Source of the DNA: Burkholderia sp.
GTDB lineage: Bacteria; Pseudomonadota; Gammaproteobacteria; Burkholderiales; Burkholderiaceae
Assembly (NCBI GenBank): GCA_031253835.1
Contig: JAIRVP010000048.1
Coordinates: 62,001-126,000 of the forward strand
Direction of reading: 5' to 3'
DNA: 64,000 nt
The notes beneath the pieces are model-generated. The model was not told the origin of the DNA and did no database searches. It saw only the letters and a list, made by a program, of their open reading frames with translations. Below, piece after piece: positions 32,517 through 40,541 of the stretch. Position 1 is the stretch's first letter. Every line of letters begins with the position of its first letter. Both the position numbers and the translations under genes were made by a program.

Positions 32517-34052
32517 TTACGCGTCGAGGAACGACTGCGCGTTCTCGGCCTCGGCAGCCGTGCGCAGCGCGGCGAGCGCCCGTTTCTCGATCTGCCGCAC
32601 GCGTTCGCGCGACATGCCCGCGTCGTGCGCGATCGCGTCGTAGGTATCGGGCTCGGTGCCGCCGAGGCCGAACCGCCGGCGCAGCACGTCGGCCTCGGCC
32701 GGCGTGACCGACCGGAGCAGCGACCGCACGCAATCGCGCATGCGCGTGTCGGCCAGCTGCTCGAACGGGCTGGCCGAGGTCTGATCCTCGATCAGCTCCA
32801 CGAGCCCGGTGTCCGCGTCGGGCAGCGGCGTGTCGAGCGAGACGGGCTCGGCCGGCAACGCCAGCACTGCGCGCAGCTTGTCTTCGGCGAGGCCGGTTTC
32901 GGCCGCGAGCTCGGCCGGCGTCGCCCGGCGGCCCGTGCGCTGGCGAAAGCGCAGCGCATGCCGCTGCACGCGCTGGTACTGGTCGCCGACGTGCACGGGC
33001 ACGCGGATCGTGCGCGAACGATCGGCGACCGCACGCGTGATCGCCTGGCGGATCCACCAGGTCGCATAGGTCGAGAACTTGAACCCGCGACGGTATTCGA
33101 ACTTCTCGATCGCGCGCATCAGGCCGAGGCAGCCGTCCTGCACGAGATCGGACAGGTCGACGCCGCGGTTCATGTACTTGCGCGCGATCGACAGCACGAG
33201 CCGCAGGTTCGCCTCGAGCATCGCGCGCGTCGCGTCGCGCACCTTCTGCTGGCCGTCGCTCAGCGCAGCCGCGAGCGCTCGCCGCGCGACCGCGTCGAAG
33301 CGGGCGGCTTCGCCCGTCGCCGCGTCATGCGGTGCGGTTGCGAGCGTACGCACGACACGGCTGGCGTCGTCGACGGCCGGTGCAACCCATGCAAGCGAAC
33401 CGAGCAGGGCCGCCACGGCGTTGCGCGCGTCGCGGTAGGCGTCCGAACGGACGCCATGCGCATGCAACGCGTCGCGCAACGTCGACACCGCCGCCTGCAG
33501 CACGTCGTAGCGGGCAGGAGCGGGCGTGTCGCTGTCGTCTTCATCGGCCGTGCCGGTTGCGCCGGCCGCACCCGTTGCGCCGTGACGCGCCAGCAGCGCG
33601 TCGACGGCCGCCGGATAGCCGGCAATCGCATGCAGCACCTGATGGCGGCCCGTCTCGATTTCGCGGGCGAGTACGATTTCGCCTTCGCGCGTGAGCAGCG
33701 GCACGGCCTGCATGCGCCGCGTGTAGAGCGCGAGCGGATCGGTCGACGCGCTCGTGCCGCGTGCGAGGTCGCCGAGCACGGCGCGGCCTTCGTCGAGCGC
33801 GTCGCGATCGACGTCGACCGGCGCCGCGCCGGCGAACGGTGCAGGCACGGCCGGCTCGTCGAGCACGGCGATGCCGATGTCGGCGAGCGCGGCGCGCACG
33901 ACGTCGAGCGCATCGGGGCTGTCGCTTTCGGGCGGCAGCGCGTCGACGAGGTCGGCGTGTGTCAGATAACCCTGCTCACCGGCAAGCGCCAGCAACTGGA
34001 TGATCGGATCGAGCGGTGTGTCCGCCCGGGGAGTGGGGCGTGGCGTAGTCAT
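32517..34052 (-). CDS. RpoD-like sigma-70 family sigma factor (second housekeeping-type paralogue)
   Basis: A 511-residue sigma factor. Residues 10-65 resemble region 1.1 (QLLALAGEQGYLTHADLVDA); region 1.2 follows near 105; regions 2.1-2.4 are highly conserved (YMNRGVDLSDLVQDGCLGLM and KFSTYATWWIRQAITRAVAD), as are regions 3 and 4 (SRERVRQIEKRALAALR). The non-conserved insert between 1.2 and 2 is short and Ala-rich, so it is about 100 residues shorter than E. coli RpoD and shorter still than typical Burkholderia RpoD. The region 2.4 and 4.2 sequences suggest ordinary -10/-35 recognition. Probably an accessory group 1/2 sigma; its conditions are unknown. Confidence 0.9.
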   Translation of the reverse strand: MTTPRPTPRADTPLDPIIQLLALAGEQGYLTHADLVDALPPESDSPDALDVVRAALADIGIAVLDEPAVPAPFAGAAPVDVDRDALDEGRAVLGDLARGTSASTDPLALYTRRMQAVPLLTREGEIVLAREIETGRHQVLHAIAGYPAAVDALLARHGATGAAGATGTADEDDSDTPAPARYDVLQAAVSTLRDALHAHGVRSDAYRDARNAVAALLGSLAWVAPAVDDASRVVRTLATAPHDAATGEAARFDAVARRALAAALSDGQQKVRDATRAMLEANLRLVLSIARKYMNRGVDLSDLVQDGCLGLMRAIEKFEYRRGFKFSTYATWWIRQAITRAVADRSRTIRVPVHVGDQYQRVQRHALRFRQRTGRRATPAELAAETGLAEDKLRAVLALPAEPVSLDTPLPDADTGLVELIEDQTSASPFEQLADTRMRDCVRSLLRSVTPAEADVLRRRFGLGGTEPDTYDAIAHDAGMSRERVRQIEKRALAALRTAAEAENAQSFLDA

Positions 34053-34349
34053 GTCGATGGCGGCGCGAGCCGCGTTCCTGTCTGGGCGGGCCGAAGTCCG
34101 CCGGTGGGCGGCCGCCGGTGGCTCGCGAACCCTCGTCCGCGCCGGTCAGCCTGACATCGTTCAAGTTGAGGGCATTTGCGCCAACTTCAACGTGGGCGCC
34201 GCAGACGCGCCAGCACACCGCATGCCCGCCCGCACCGTCGAGGCAGGAAACAAAAAGTAACCGATCATACGCGCGGAAATCTGCAGGGGACGTAAGCTAG
34301 AGTCAGGCGCGCGCCCGGCGGCGGCGCGCGGATTCTGCCGGAGCACGAG

Positions 34350-34772
34350 ATGAACCCGATTTCCGCCGCGAGGCCCGCCGTCATCGCGGTGGCCGCGCTG
34401 ACGCTCGGCGGCTGCTACTACACGAGCCCATACGGTTATGCACCTTATTACGCACCGGTGCCCGCCACGGTGACGCAACGTGAAGTTCCGGTGGCACCGG
34501 CCACGCCCGGTCCGGCCCCTTCCGCGGTGCCTGTCGCACCGGACTACGTCGATGCGCCGGCGCCGGTGTATGTCGCACCGGCCTATGTGCCGCCGCCGTA
34601 TCCGTATGCCTACCCCGCGTATTACCCGGGCTGGTACGGGCCGCCCGTCACGATCGGCTTCTGGGGCCGCTGGGGCGGCGGATACTGGGGCGGGCGCGGC
34701 GGGTACTGGCATCGTCCGTGGGGCGGCGGGCATTGGGGTGGCGGCCACTGGGGCGGCGGCCATCGGCACTGA
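34350..34772 (+). CDS. Tyr/Pro- and Gly/Trp-rich lipoprotein
   Basis: A 140-residue protein with a lipoprotein signal (LTLGGC, Cys at about residue 22). The mature part is low complexity: Tyr/Pro/Ala-rich, then WGGG and GGHWGGGH repeats, ending HRH. The His/Gly tail could bind metal, but this is speculative. It probably sits in the outer membrane. It lies 43 bp before an SH3-like secreted protein of similar style, likely co-transcribed. Confidence 0.82.
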   Translation: MNPISAARPAVIAVAALTLGGCYYTSPYGYAPYYAPVPATVTQREVPVAPATPGPAPSAVPVAPDYVDAPAPVYVAPAYVPPPYPYAYPAYYPGWYGPPVTIGFWGRWGGGYWGGRGGYWHRPWGGGHWGGGHWGGGHRH

Positions 34773-34815
34773 TCGAGATTGACCGGCGCGCGGCGGTACC
34801 GCGCGGGAGAGCATC

Positions 34816-35628
34816 ATGAGGAACACGTTTGTCCGGACTCTGTGCGTCGTCCTGGCCGGCCTTGCAGCCGCGCCGGGCATTGCCGATGCGCAGAGCAGCG
34901 CTTACACGAACTCGCCGGCCGAGCTGTTTGCCGGGCCGGCGCCCGATTATCCGGTGGTCGCGCAGATCCCGCCCGATACCGCGCTCGACGTATTCGGCTG
35001 CCTGAGCGACTACTCGTGGTGCGACGTCGCGCTGCCGGGCGTGCGCGGCTGGATCGATGCGCAGTTGCTCGAGTATCCGTACCAGGGCAACTACGTGCCG
35101 TTGCTCGAATACGGCGCGATCATCGGGGTCCCGGTGACGGGATTCGCGATCGCCGCGTACTGGGATCGTTACTACCGGCACCGCCCGTGGTACCACGACC
35201 GCGATCGCTGGGCGAATCGTCCGGAAGCGCGGCTCGGCCCCGGAGGCAGGCCGCCGGGGCAAGGCCGTCCGCAACCGGGCGGGCCGATGCAGGTTGCACC
35301 GGGCGGCCCGCCGCCCGTGCATGACGCGCGGCCGTCGGCTGCGCGCGGCGGCTGGAATGGCGCGATCCGCACACCGCCGCCGCCGGCACCGGCGCCTTCA
35401 CCGATGCAGGGTGGTGGAGGCAACGCGCGTCCGGCCGGCCCGCCGCCGGCCGTGTTGCGCCCGCCGCCCGCGCCGGGCGGCGACGCGCGTCCGATGCCGC
35501 CGCCGGTGCGCCAGGGAGGCGGGGGCGGTGGCGGCGGTTACGCGCGGCCGCAAGGCGGCGGAAATGGTGGCGGTAACCACGGCGGCGGTGGAGGCGGTGG
35601 CGGTGGCCCCGAAGATTTCCGTCACTGA
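34816..35628 (+). CDS. Secreted SH3-like domain protein with Gly/Pro-rich tail
   Basis: A 270-residue protein: signal peptide (residues 1-26, ending ADAQ), an SH3-like domain at about 30-85 (FAGPAPDYPVVAQIPPDTAL, then WCDVALPGVRGWIDAQLLE), a hydrophobic stretch near 100-115, an RHRPWYHDRDRW basic patch, and a 120-residue low-complexity Gly/Pro tail ending in long glycine runs. SH3b domains often bind cell-wall peptides. The tail is compositionally extreme and prone to length variation. Confidence 0.82.
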   Translation: MRNTFVRTLCVVLAGLAAAPGIADAQSSAYTNSPAELFAGPAPDYPVVAQIPPDTALDVFGCLSDYSWCDVALPGVRGWIDAQLLEYPYQGNYVPLLEYGAIIGVPVTGFAIAAYWDRYYRHRPWYHDRDRWANRPEARLGPGGRPPGQGRPQPGGPMQVAPGGPPPVHDARPSAARGGWNGAIRTPPPPAPAPSPMQGGGGNARPAGPPPAVLRPPPAPGGDARPMPPPVRQGGGGGGGGYARPQGGGNGGGNHGGGGGGGGGPEDFRH

Positions 35629-35663
35629 TGTCGCCGGCGCCCTGGCTTCTCCGGGCGCCGGAC

Positions 35664-35693
35664 GAAAAAAAGCCGCTCCGGAGAGCGGCTTTT
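35664..35693. terminator. Bidirectional rho-independent terminator
   Basis: AAAAGCCGCTC, loop CGGA, GAGCGGCTTTT: a perfect stem with A-run upstream and T-run downstream, so it works on either strand. It separates the convergent SH3-protein gene and ilvD. Confidence 0.9.
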
Positions 35694-35759
35694 GAATCGG
35701 GCGAGCGGTCGGTGCGTGGTCTGCAACCGACCGCCGGCAGTGGTCCGTCGCCCGTCCCG

Positions 35760-37619
35760 TCAGTCGTCCAGCAGCGACAGGTCGCGCACGGCGCCCTTGT
35801 CGGCCGACATGACCAGCTTCGCGTACGCCTTCAGCGCGGCCGACACCTTGCGCGGACGCGACTGCGCCGGCTTCCAGCCCTTCGCGTTCTGCTCTTCGCG
35901 GCGGCGCGCCAGTTCCTCGTCCGATACCAGCACGTCGATCGTGCGGTTCGGGATATCGATGCGGATCCGGTCGCCGTCGCGCACGAGGCCGATCGCGCCG
36001 CCCGCTGCCGCTTCCGGCGAGCAGTGACCGATCGACAGGCCCGACGTGCCGCCCGAGAAGCGGCCGTCCGTCAGCAGCGCGCAGGCCTTGCCGAGCCCCT
36101 TCGACTTGATGTAGCTGGTCGGGTAGAGCATTTCCTGCATGCCGGGGCCGCCCTTCGGGCCTTCGTAGCGCACGATCACCACGTCGCCGGCCTTGACCTT
36201 GTCGTTCAGGATGTTTTCAACCGCTTCGTCCTGCGATTCGGTCACGTGCGCCGCGCCCTCGAACACGAGGATGCTTTCGTCGACGCCGGCCGTCTTCACC
36301 ACGCAGCCGTCGAGCGCGATGTTGCCTGTCAGCACCGCGAGGCCGCCTTCCTTCGAAAACGCATGCTCGTACGAGCGGATGCAGCCTTCGGCGCGGTCGA
36401 GGTCGAGGCTCGGCCAGCGCGTGTCCTGGCTGAACGCAACCTGCGTCGGGACGCCGGCCGGGCCGGCCAGGTAGAACGTGCGGACCGCGTCGTCCTGCGT
36501 GCGGACGATGTCCCACTGGTCCAGTGCATCCTTCAGCGTCGGGGCGTGCACGGTCGGCACGTCGGTGTGCAGCTTGCCGGCGCGATCGAGCTCGCCGAGG
36601 ATCGCCATGATGCCGCCTGCGCGGTGCACGTCTTCGATGTGGTACTTGTTCGTGTTCGGCGCGACCTTGCACAGCTGCGGCACCGAGCGCGACAGGCGAT
36701 CGATGTCCTTCATCGTGAAGTCGATGCCGGCTTCCTGCGCGATCGCCAGCAGGTGCAGGATCGTGTTGGTCGAGCCGCCCATCGCGATGTCGAGCGTCAT
36801 CGCGTTCTCGAACGCGGCGAAGCCGACCGAGCGCGGCAGCACGCGTTCGTCGTCCTGCTCGTAGTGCTGGCGCGTCAGTTCGACGATGCGGCGGCCGGCG
36901 CGCTTGAACAGCTGTTCGCGATCGGCGTGCGTGGCGACCACCGTGCCGTTGCCGGGCAGCGACAGGCCGAGCGCTTCGGTCAGGCAGTTCATCGAGTTCG
37001 CGGTGAACATGCCCGAGCACGAACCGCAGGTCGGGCAGGCCGAGCGTTCGACTTCGGCGACTTCGGCGTCCGAATACGACGGGTCGACCGCGATCACCAT
37101 TGCGTCGACGAGGTCGAGCTTCTTCAGTTCGACGGTCTTGGTGACGGGGTTCGCGAGGCGCGTCTTGCCGGCTTCCATCGGGCCGCCCGACACGAAGATC
37201 ACCGGAATGTTGAGGCGCATCGCGGCCATCAGCATCCCCGGCGTGATCTTGTCGCAGTTCGAGATGCACACCATCGCGTCCGCGCAGTGCGCGTTCACCA
37301 TGTACTCGACCGAGTCGGCGATGATGTCGCGGCTCGGCAGCGAATACAGCATGCCGTCGTGGCCCATCGCGATGCCGTCGTCGACCGCGATCGTGTTGAA
37401 TTCCTTCGCGACGCCGCCGGCGGCTTCGATCTCGCGCGCGACGAGCTGGCCGAGATCCTTCAGGTGCACGTGCCCGGGCACGAACTGCGTGAACGAGTTG
37501 ACGACCGCGATGATCGGCTTCGAGAAATCGTCGTCTTTCATGCCGGTGGCGCGCCACAGCGAGCGCGCACCTGCCATGTTGCGGCCGGCGGTGGAGGTTT
37601 TGGAACGGTAAGTGGGCAT
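35760..37619 (-). CDS. ilvD: Dihydroxy-acid dehydratase
   Basis: A 619-residue iron-sulfur enzyme of branched-chain amino acid synthesis (2,3-dihydroxy-acid to 2-keto-acid). It has the full family pattern: ATGMKDDDFSKPIIAVVNSF, SNCDKITPGMLMAAMRLNIP with a cluster Cys, ACPTCGSCSGMFTANSMNC with further ligands, and LLTDGRFSGGTSG near the C-terminus. Full length, ATG 37619. Transcribed alone. Confidence 0.97.
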   Translation of the reverse strand: MPTYRSKTSTAGRNMAGARSLWRATGMKDDDFSKPIIAVVNSFTQFVPGHVHLKDLGQLVAREIEAAGGVAKEFNTIAVDDGIAMGHDGMLYSLPSRDIIADSVEYMVNAHCADAMVCISNCDKITPGMLMAAMRLNIPVIFVSGGPMEAGKTRLANPVTKTVELKKLDLVDAMVIAVDPSYSDAEVAEVERSACPTCGSCSGMFTANSMNCLTEALGLSLPGNGTVVATHADREQLFKRAGRRIVELTRQHYEQDDERVLPRSVGFAAFENAMTLDIAMGGSTNTILHLLAIAQEAGIDFTMKDIDRLSRSVPQLCKVAPNTNKYHIEDVHRAGGIMAILGELDRAGKLHTDVPTVHAPTLKDALDQWDIVRTQDDAVRTFYLAGPAGVPTQVAFSQDTRWPSLDLDRAEGCIRSYEHAFSKEGGLAVLTGNIALDGCVVKTAGVDESILVFEGAAHVTESQDEAVENILNDKVKAGDVVIVRYEGPKGGPGMQEMLYPTSYIKSKGLGKACALLTDGRFSGGTSGLSIGHCSPEAAAGGAIGLVRDGDRIRIDIPNRTIDVLVSDEELARRREEQNAKGWKPAQSRPRKVSAALKAYAKLVMSADKGAVRDLSLLDD

Positions 37620-37857
37620 GGTGATGGCTGAAGAAAGATCGCGGAAAAGGGTGGAGGCACGGGGAATAAAGGCCTCTCTCGCGCCCGTGCGAACAACCTC
37701 TTGAGCTGCGCCCAGGGCAAACCGGTCGATTATCCCACAGCCGCCGCGGGCATGGCACCCACGGGGTCGGCGACGGGGATGGACCGCGTGACGGACGGGG
37801 CGACAGCGGCGCGCCTTCTCGTCGATGACGAAGGCGCGCCGCCCCCGCGCCCGGGCG

Positions 37858-38880
37858 TCAGTCGAGCAGCGTCAGGATCTCGTCGTACAGCGCCTGCGGA
37901 ACCCGCACGCCGTTCGCGATGCTGCGCGCGCGGGCGTCGAAGCGCCGTTGCGACGGCAGCCGCGCACCCTGCGCGACGATCGACTCGAACATCCGTTCGC
38001 CGCGCGCGAGGCCCGCGTCGAGATCGTCGCCGAGGAACACCTTCGGGTCGAACGCGATCACGAGTTCGCCGTGGCACGGCGTCGCGCCGGCGCCTTCGTC
38101 GAAGTCCATCGATTCGCGGCTCGTCATGTCGCCGATCAGCGCGCCGCCGAGCAGTTCGACCATCGCCGCGAGCGCCGAACCCTTGTGGCCGCCGAACGTG
38201 CGCATCGCGCCCTGCAGCGCGGCCTTCGGGTCGGTGGTCGGCTGGCCGTCGGCATCGATCGCCCAGTGCGACGGAATCGCCTTGCCCTGCTTCGCGTGCA
38301 GCTCGATGTCGCCGCGCGCGATCGCGCTCGTCGCGAAATCGAACACGAACGGCTCGCCGCCCGGGCGCGGCCATGCGAACGCGATCGGGTTCGTGCCGAA
38401 CACGGGTTCGCGGCCGCCTTCCGGCGCGACCCAGCTATGGCTCGGGTTCATCGCGATGCCGACCAGCCCTTCGGCCGCGATCGCCTCGACTTCGGGCCAC
38501 AGCGCGGAGAAGTGGTAGCAGTGGTTGATCGTCATCGCGGCGATGCCATGCTGCTTCGCCATCTCGACGAGCACGGGCAGCCCGGTTTCGAAGCTCAGCA
38601 GCGAGAAGCCGCGATGCGCATCGACGGAAACGATCGACGACGACAGCTTGCGCAGCGTCGGCACCGCTTGCGGATCGACCTTGCCCTTCTTCAGCGAACG
38701 CACGCAGACGAGCAGCCGGTACACGCCGTGCGAATGGCACTCGTCGCGCTGGCCCTGCGCGATCACGCTGGCGATGGCCCGCGCATGCGCGTCGGACATC
38801 CCGTGGTGCGTCAGCACGCGCAGCGCGAGCGCGTGGACCTCATCGAGCGACAGGACGACTTCGGCGGTCGGCTCAGCCAT
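37858..38880 (-). CDS. lhpD: Ldh family NAD(P)H oxidoreductase (imine/ketimine reductase type)
   Basis: A 340-residue member of the malate/L-lactate dehydrogenase-2 (Ldh) fold family. Typical stretches are RDECHSHGVYRL (catalytic His), PSHSWVAPEGGREPVFGTNP and GHKGSALAAMVELLGGALIG. In hydroxyproline clusters this family acts as a delta1-pyrroline-2-carboxylate/piperideine-2-carboxylate reductase (LhpD/DpkA) rather than a lactate dehydrogenase. That step belongs to trans-3-hydroxyproline breakdown, and no trans-3-hydroxyproline dehydratase is visible here. It overlaps the aldehyde dehydrogenase gene by 8 bp. Confidence 0.85.
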   Translation of the reverse strand: MAEPTAEVVLSLDEVHALALRVLTHHGMSDAHARAIASVIAQGQRDECHSHGVYRLLVCVRSLKKGKVDPQAVPTLRKLSSSIVSVDAHRGFSLLSFETGLPVLVEMAKQHGIAAMTINHCYHFSALWPEVEAIAAEGLVGIAMNPSHSWVAPEGGREPVFGTNPIAFAWPRPGGEPFVFDFATSAIARGDIELHAKQGKAIPSHWAIDADGQPTTDPKAALQGAMRTFGGHKGSALAAMVELLGGALIGDMTSRESMDFDEGAGATPCHGELVIAFDPKVFLGDDLDAGLARGERMFESIVAQGARLPSQRRFDARARSIANGVRVPQALYDEILTLLD

Positions 38881-40465
38881 GATTCACCTCGCGCGGCGCG
38901 GGCACGCCGTCGATGCGCTGCGGCACGTGCAGCGGATTGCCGTTGCGGATCGCGTCCGGCAGCAGCGCGTCGGGCAGGTCCTGGTACGACACGGGGCGCA
39001 GGAAGCGCTCGATCGCGCGTGCGCCGACGGACGTCGTGCGCGTGTCGGACGTCGCCGGGAACGGGCCGCCGTGCACCATCGCATGGCCGACCTCGACCCC
39101 CGTGCCGAAGCCGTTGACGAGAATGCGGCCGGCCTTGCGTTCGAGCGTCGGGCGCAGCGCGGCGAACAGCGCCGCGTCGCCGTCGGCGAGATGCGCGGCG
39201 ATCGTCAGCTGGCCTTCGAGCGACTTCAGCACGCGATGCAGCGTGTCGGCATCCGGGCAGCGAACGATCAGCGACGCGGGGCCGAATACTTCGTCGCGCA
39301 GTTCCGGGCGCGCGATGAACGCGTCGGCCGAGGTCGCGAACAGCGCCGCGCGGGCCTGGTGGCGGCCGCCTGCCGCGCCTTCCGCCAGCAGTTCGACCGC
39401 ATCGTGATCGCGCAGCGCCGCGACGCCTTGCGCATAGCTCGCGTGGATGGGCGGCGTCAGCATCGTCTGCGCGGCCGCCGCGCGCACGGCCTCGGCCGAC
39501 GCGGCTTCGAACGCGCGCAGCGCGGGGCCGTCGACGGCGAGCACCAGGCCCGGGTTCGTGCAGAACTGGCCGGCGCCGAGCGTGAGCGATGCGACGAATT
39601 GCGGCGCGATCGTGTCGTGGCGCGCATCGAGCGCGGCGGGAAACAGCAGCACGGGATTGATCGAGCTCATTTCCGCATAGACGGGAATCGGCTCGGGGCG
39701 CGCGGCCGCGATGTGCATCAGCGCGACGCCGCCGCGACGCGACCCGGTGAAGCCGACGGCCTTGATGCGCGGATCGGCGACGAGCGCCTGGCCGATTTCG
39801 CGCGATGCGTCGAACAGCAGCGAGAACACGCCGGCCGGCATCCCGCATTCGCGTGCGGCCTGCTGGATCGCGCGGCCGACGCGTTCCGACGTGCCCGGAT
39901 GCGCGGAATGCGCCTTGACGATCACAGGGCAGCCGGCCGCGAGCGCCGACGCCGTATCGCCGCCGGCGACCGAGAACGCGAGCGGGAAGTTCGACGCACC
40001 GAACACGGCGACGGGCCCGACCGCGATGTTGCGCAGCCGCAGGTCGACGCGCGGCAGCGGCTTGCGTTCGGGGCGCGCCGGATCGATCCGCGCGTCGAGA
40101 AACCCGCCGTCGCGCACGAGCGACGCGAACAGCGCGAGCTGGCCGACCGTGCGGCCGCGCTCGCCTTCGATGCGTGCGCGCGGCAGCCCCGTTTCGATGA
40201 CGCAGCGCTCGATCAGGTCGTCGCCGAGCGCCATGATGTGGCGGCCGATCGCGTCGAGAAACGCGGCGCGCGCTTCGAGCGACGTTTCGCGATAGATGTC
40301 GAACGCGTCGTCGGCGAGCGCGCAGGCCGTCTCCAGGTCGTGCAGGCTCGCGCCGCCGAAAGCGGGTTCGAGCGGTTCGCCGGTGGCGGCGGCGATCGCG
40401 TGGAGGGTGCCGTTCTGTCCGGTGACGGCGGACTGGCCGATCAGCAATTGACCTGTGAGTTGCAT
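38873..40465 (-). CDS. lhpG: 2,5-dioxovalerate (alpha-ketoglutarate semialdehyde) dehydrogenase
   Basis: A 530-residue aldehyde dehydrogenase of the KGSADH group, oxidising alpha-ketoglutarate semialdehyde to 2-oxoglutarate with NAD(P)+. Visible sites: Asn in VFGASNFPLAFS, the NAD-binding AVGFTGSRRGG, the general-base Glu in VYAEMSSINPVL and the nucleophilic Cys in TLGAGQFCTNPGL. It performs the last step of hydroxyproline catabolism. ATG 40465 begins MQLTGQLLIGQSAV; a longer read adds non-family residues. Confidence 0.93.
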   Translation of the reverse strand: MQLTGQLLIGQSAVTGQNGTLHAIAAATGEPLEPAFGGASLHDLETACALADDAFDIYRETSLEARAAFLDAIGRHIMALGDDLIERCVIETGLPRARIEGERGRTVGQLALFASLVRDGGFLDARIDPARPERKPLPRVDLRLRNIAVGPVAVFGASNFPLAFSVAGGDTASALAAGCPVIVKAHSAHPGTSERVGRAIQQAARECGMPAGVFSLLFDASREIGQALVADPRIKAVGFTGSRRGGVALMHIAAARPEPIPVYAEMSSINPVLLFPAALDARHDTIAPQFVASLTLGAGQFCTNPGLVLAVDGPALRAFEAASAEAVRAAAAQTMLTPPIHASYAQGVAALRDHDAVELLAEGAAGGRHQARAALFATSADAFIARPELRDEVFGPASLIVRCPDADTLHRVLKSLEGQLTIAAHLADGDAALFAALRPTLERKAGRILVNGFGTGVEVGHAMVHGGPFPATSDTRTTSVGARAIERFLRPVSYQDLPDALLPDAIRNGNPLHVPQRIDGVPAPREVNHG

Positions 40466-40541
40466 GGTTTTCCTCGGAAAAAAGCAGGGGCCGGGCGTGG
40501 TGCGCCCGGCCGCAGGGATCATGGGAGCGGGCGCGGGTGCG

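Noticed and set aside
35480..35625. Tandem DNA repeat or CRISPR-like array in the GGC-rich tail
   Set aside because: It is an imperfect Gly codon run inside the coding sequence with no regular repeat-spacer pattern.
37858..38880. L-lactate or malate dehydrogenase
   Set aside because: The family covers several imine reductases, and the hydroxyproline context fits those better.
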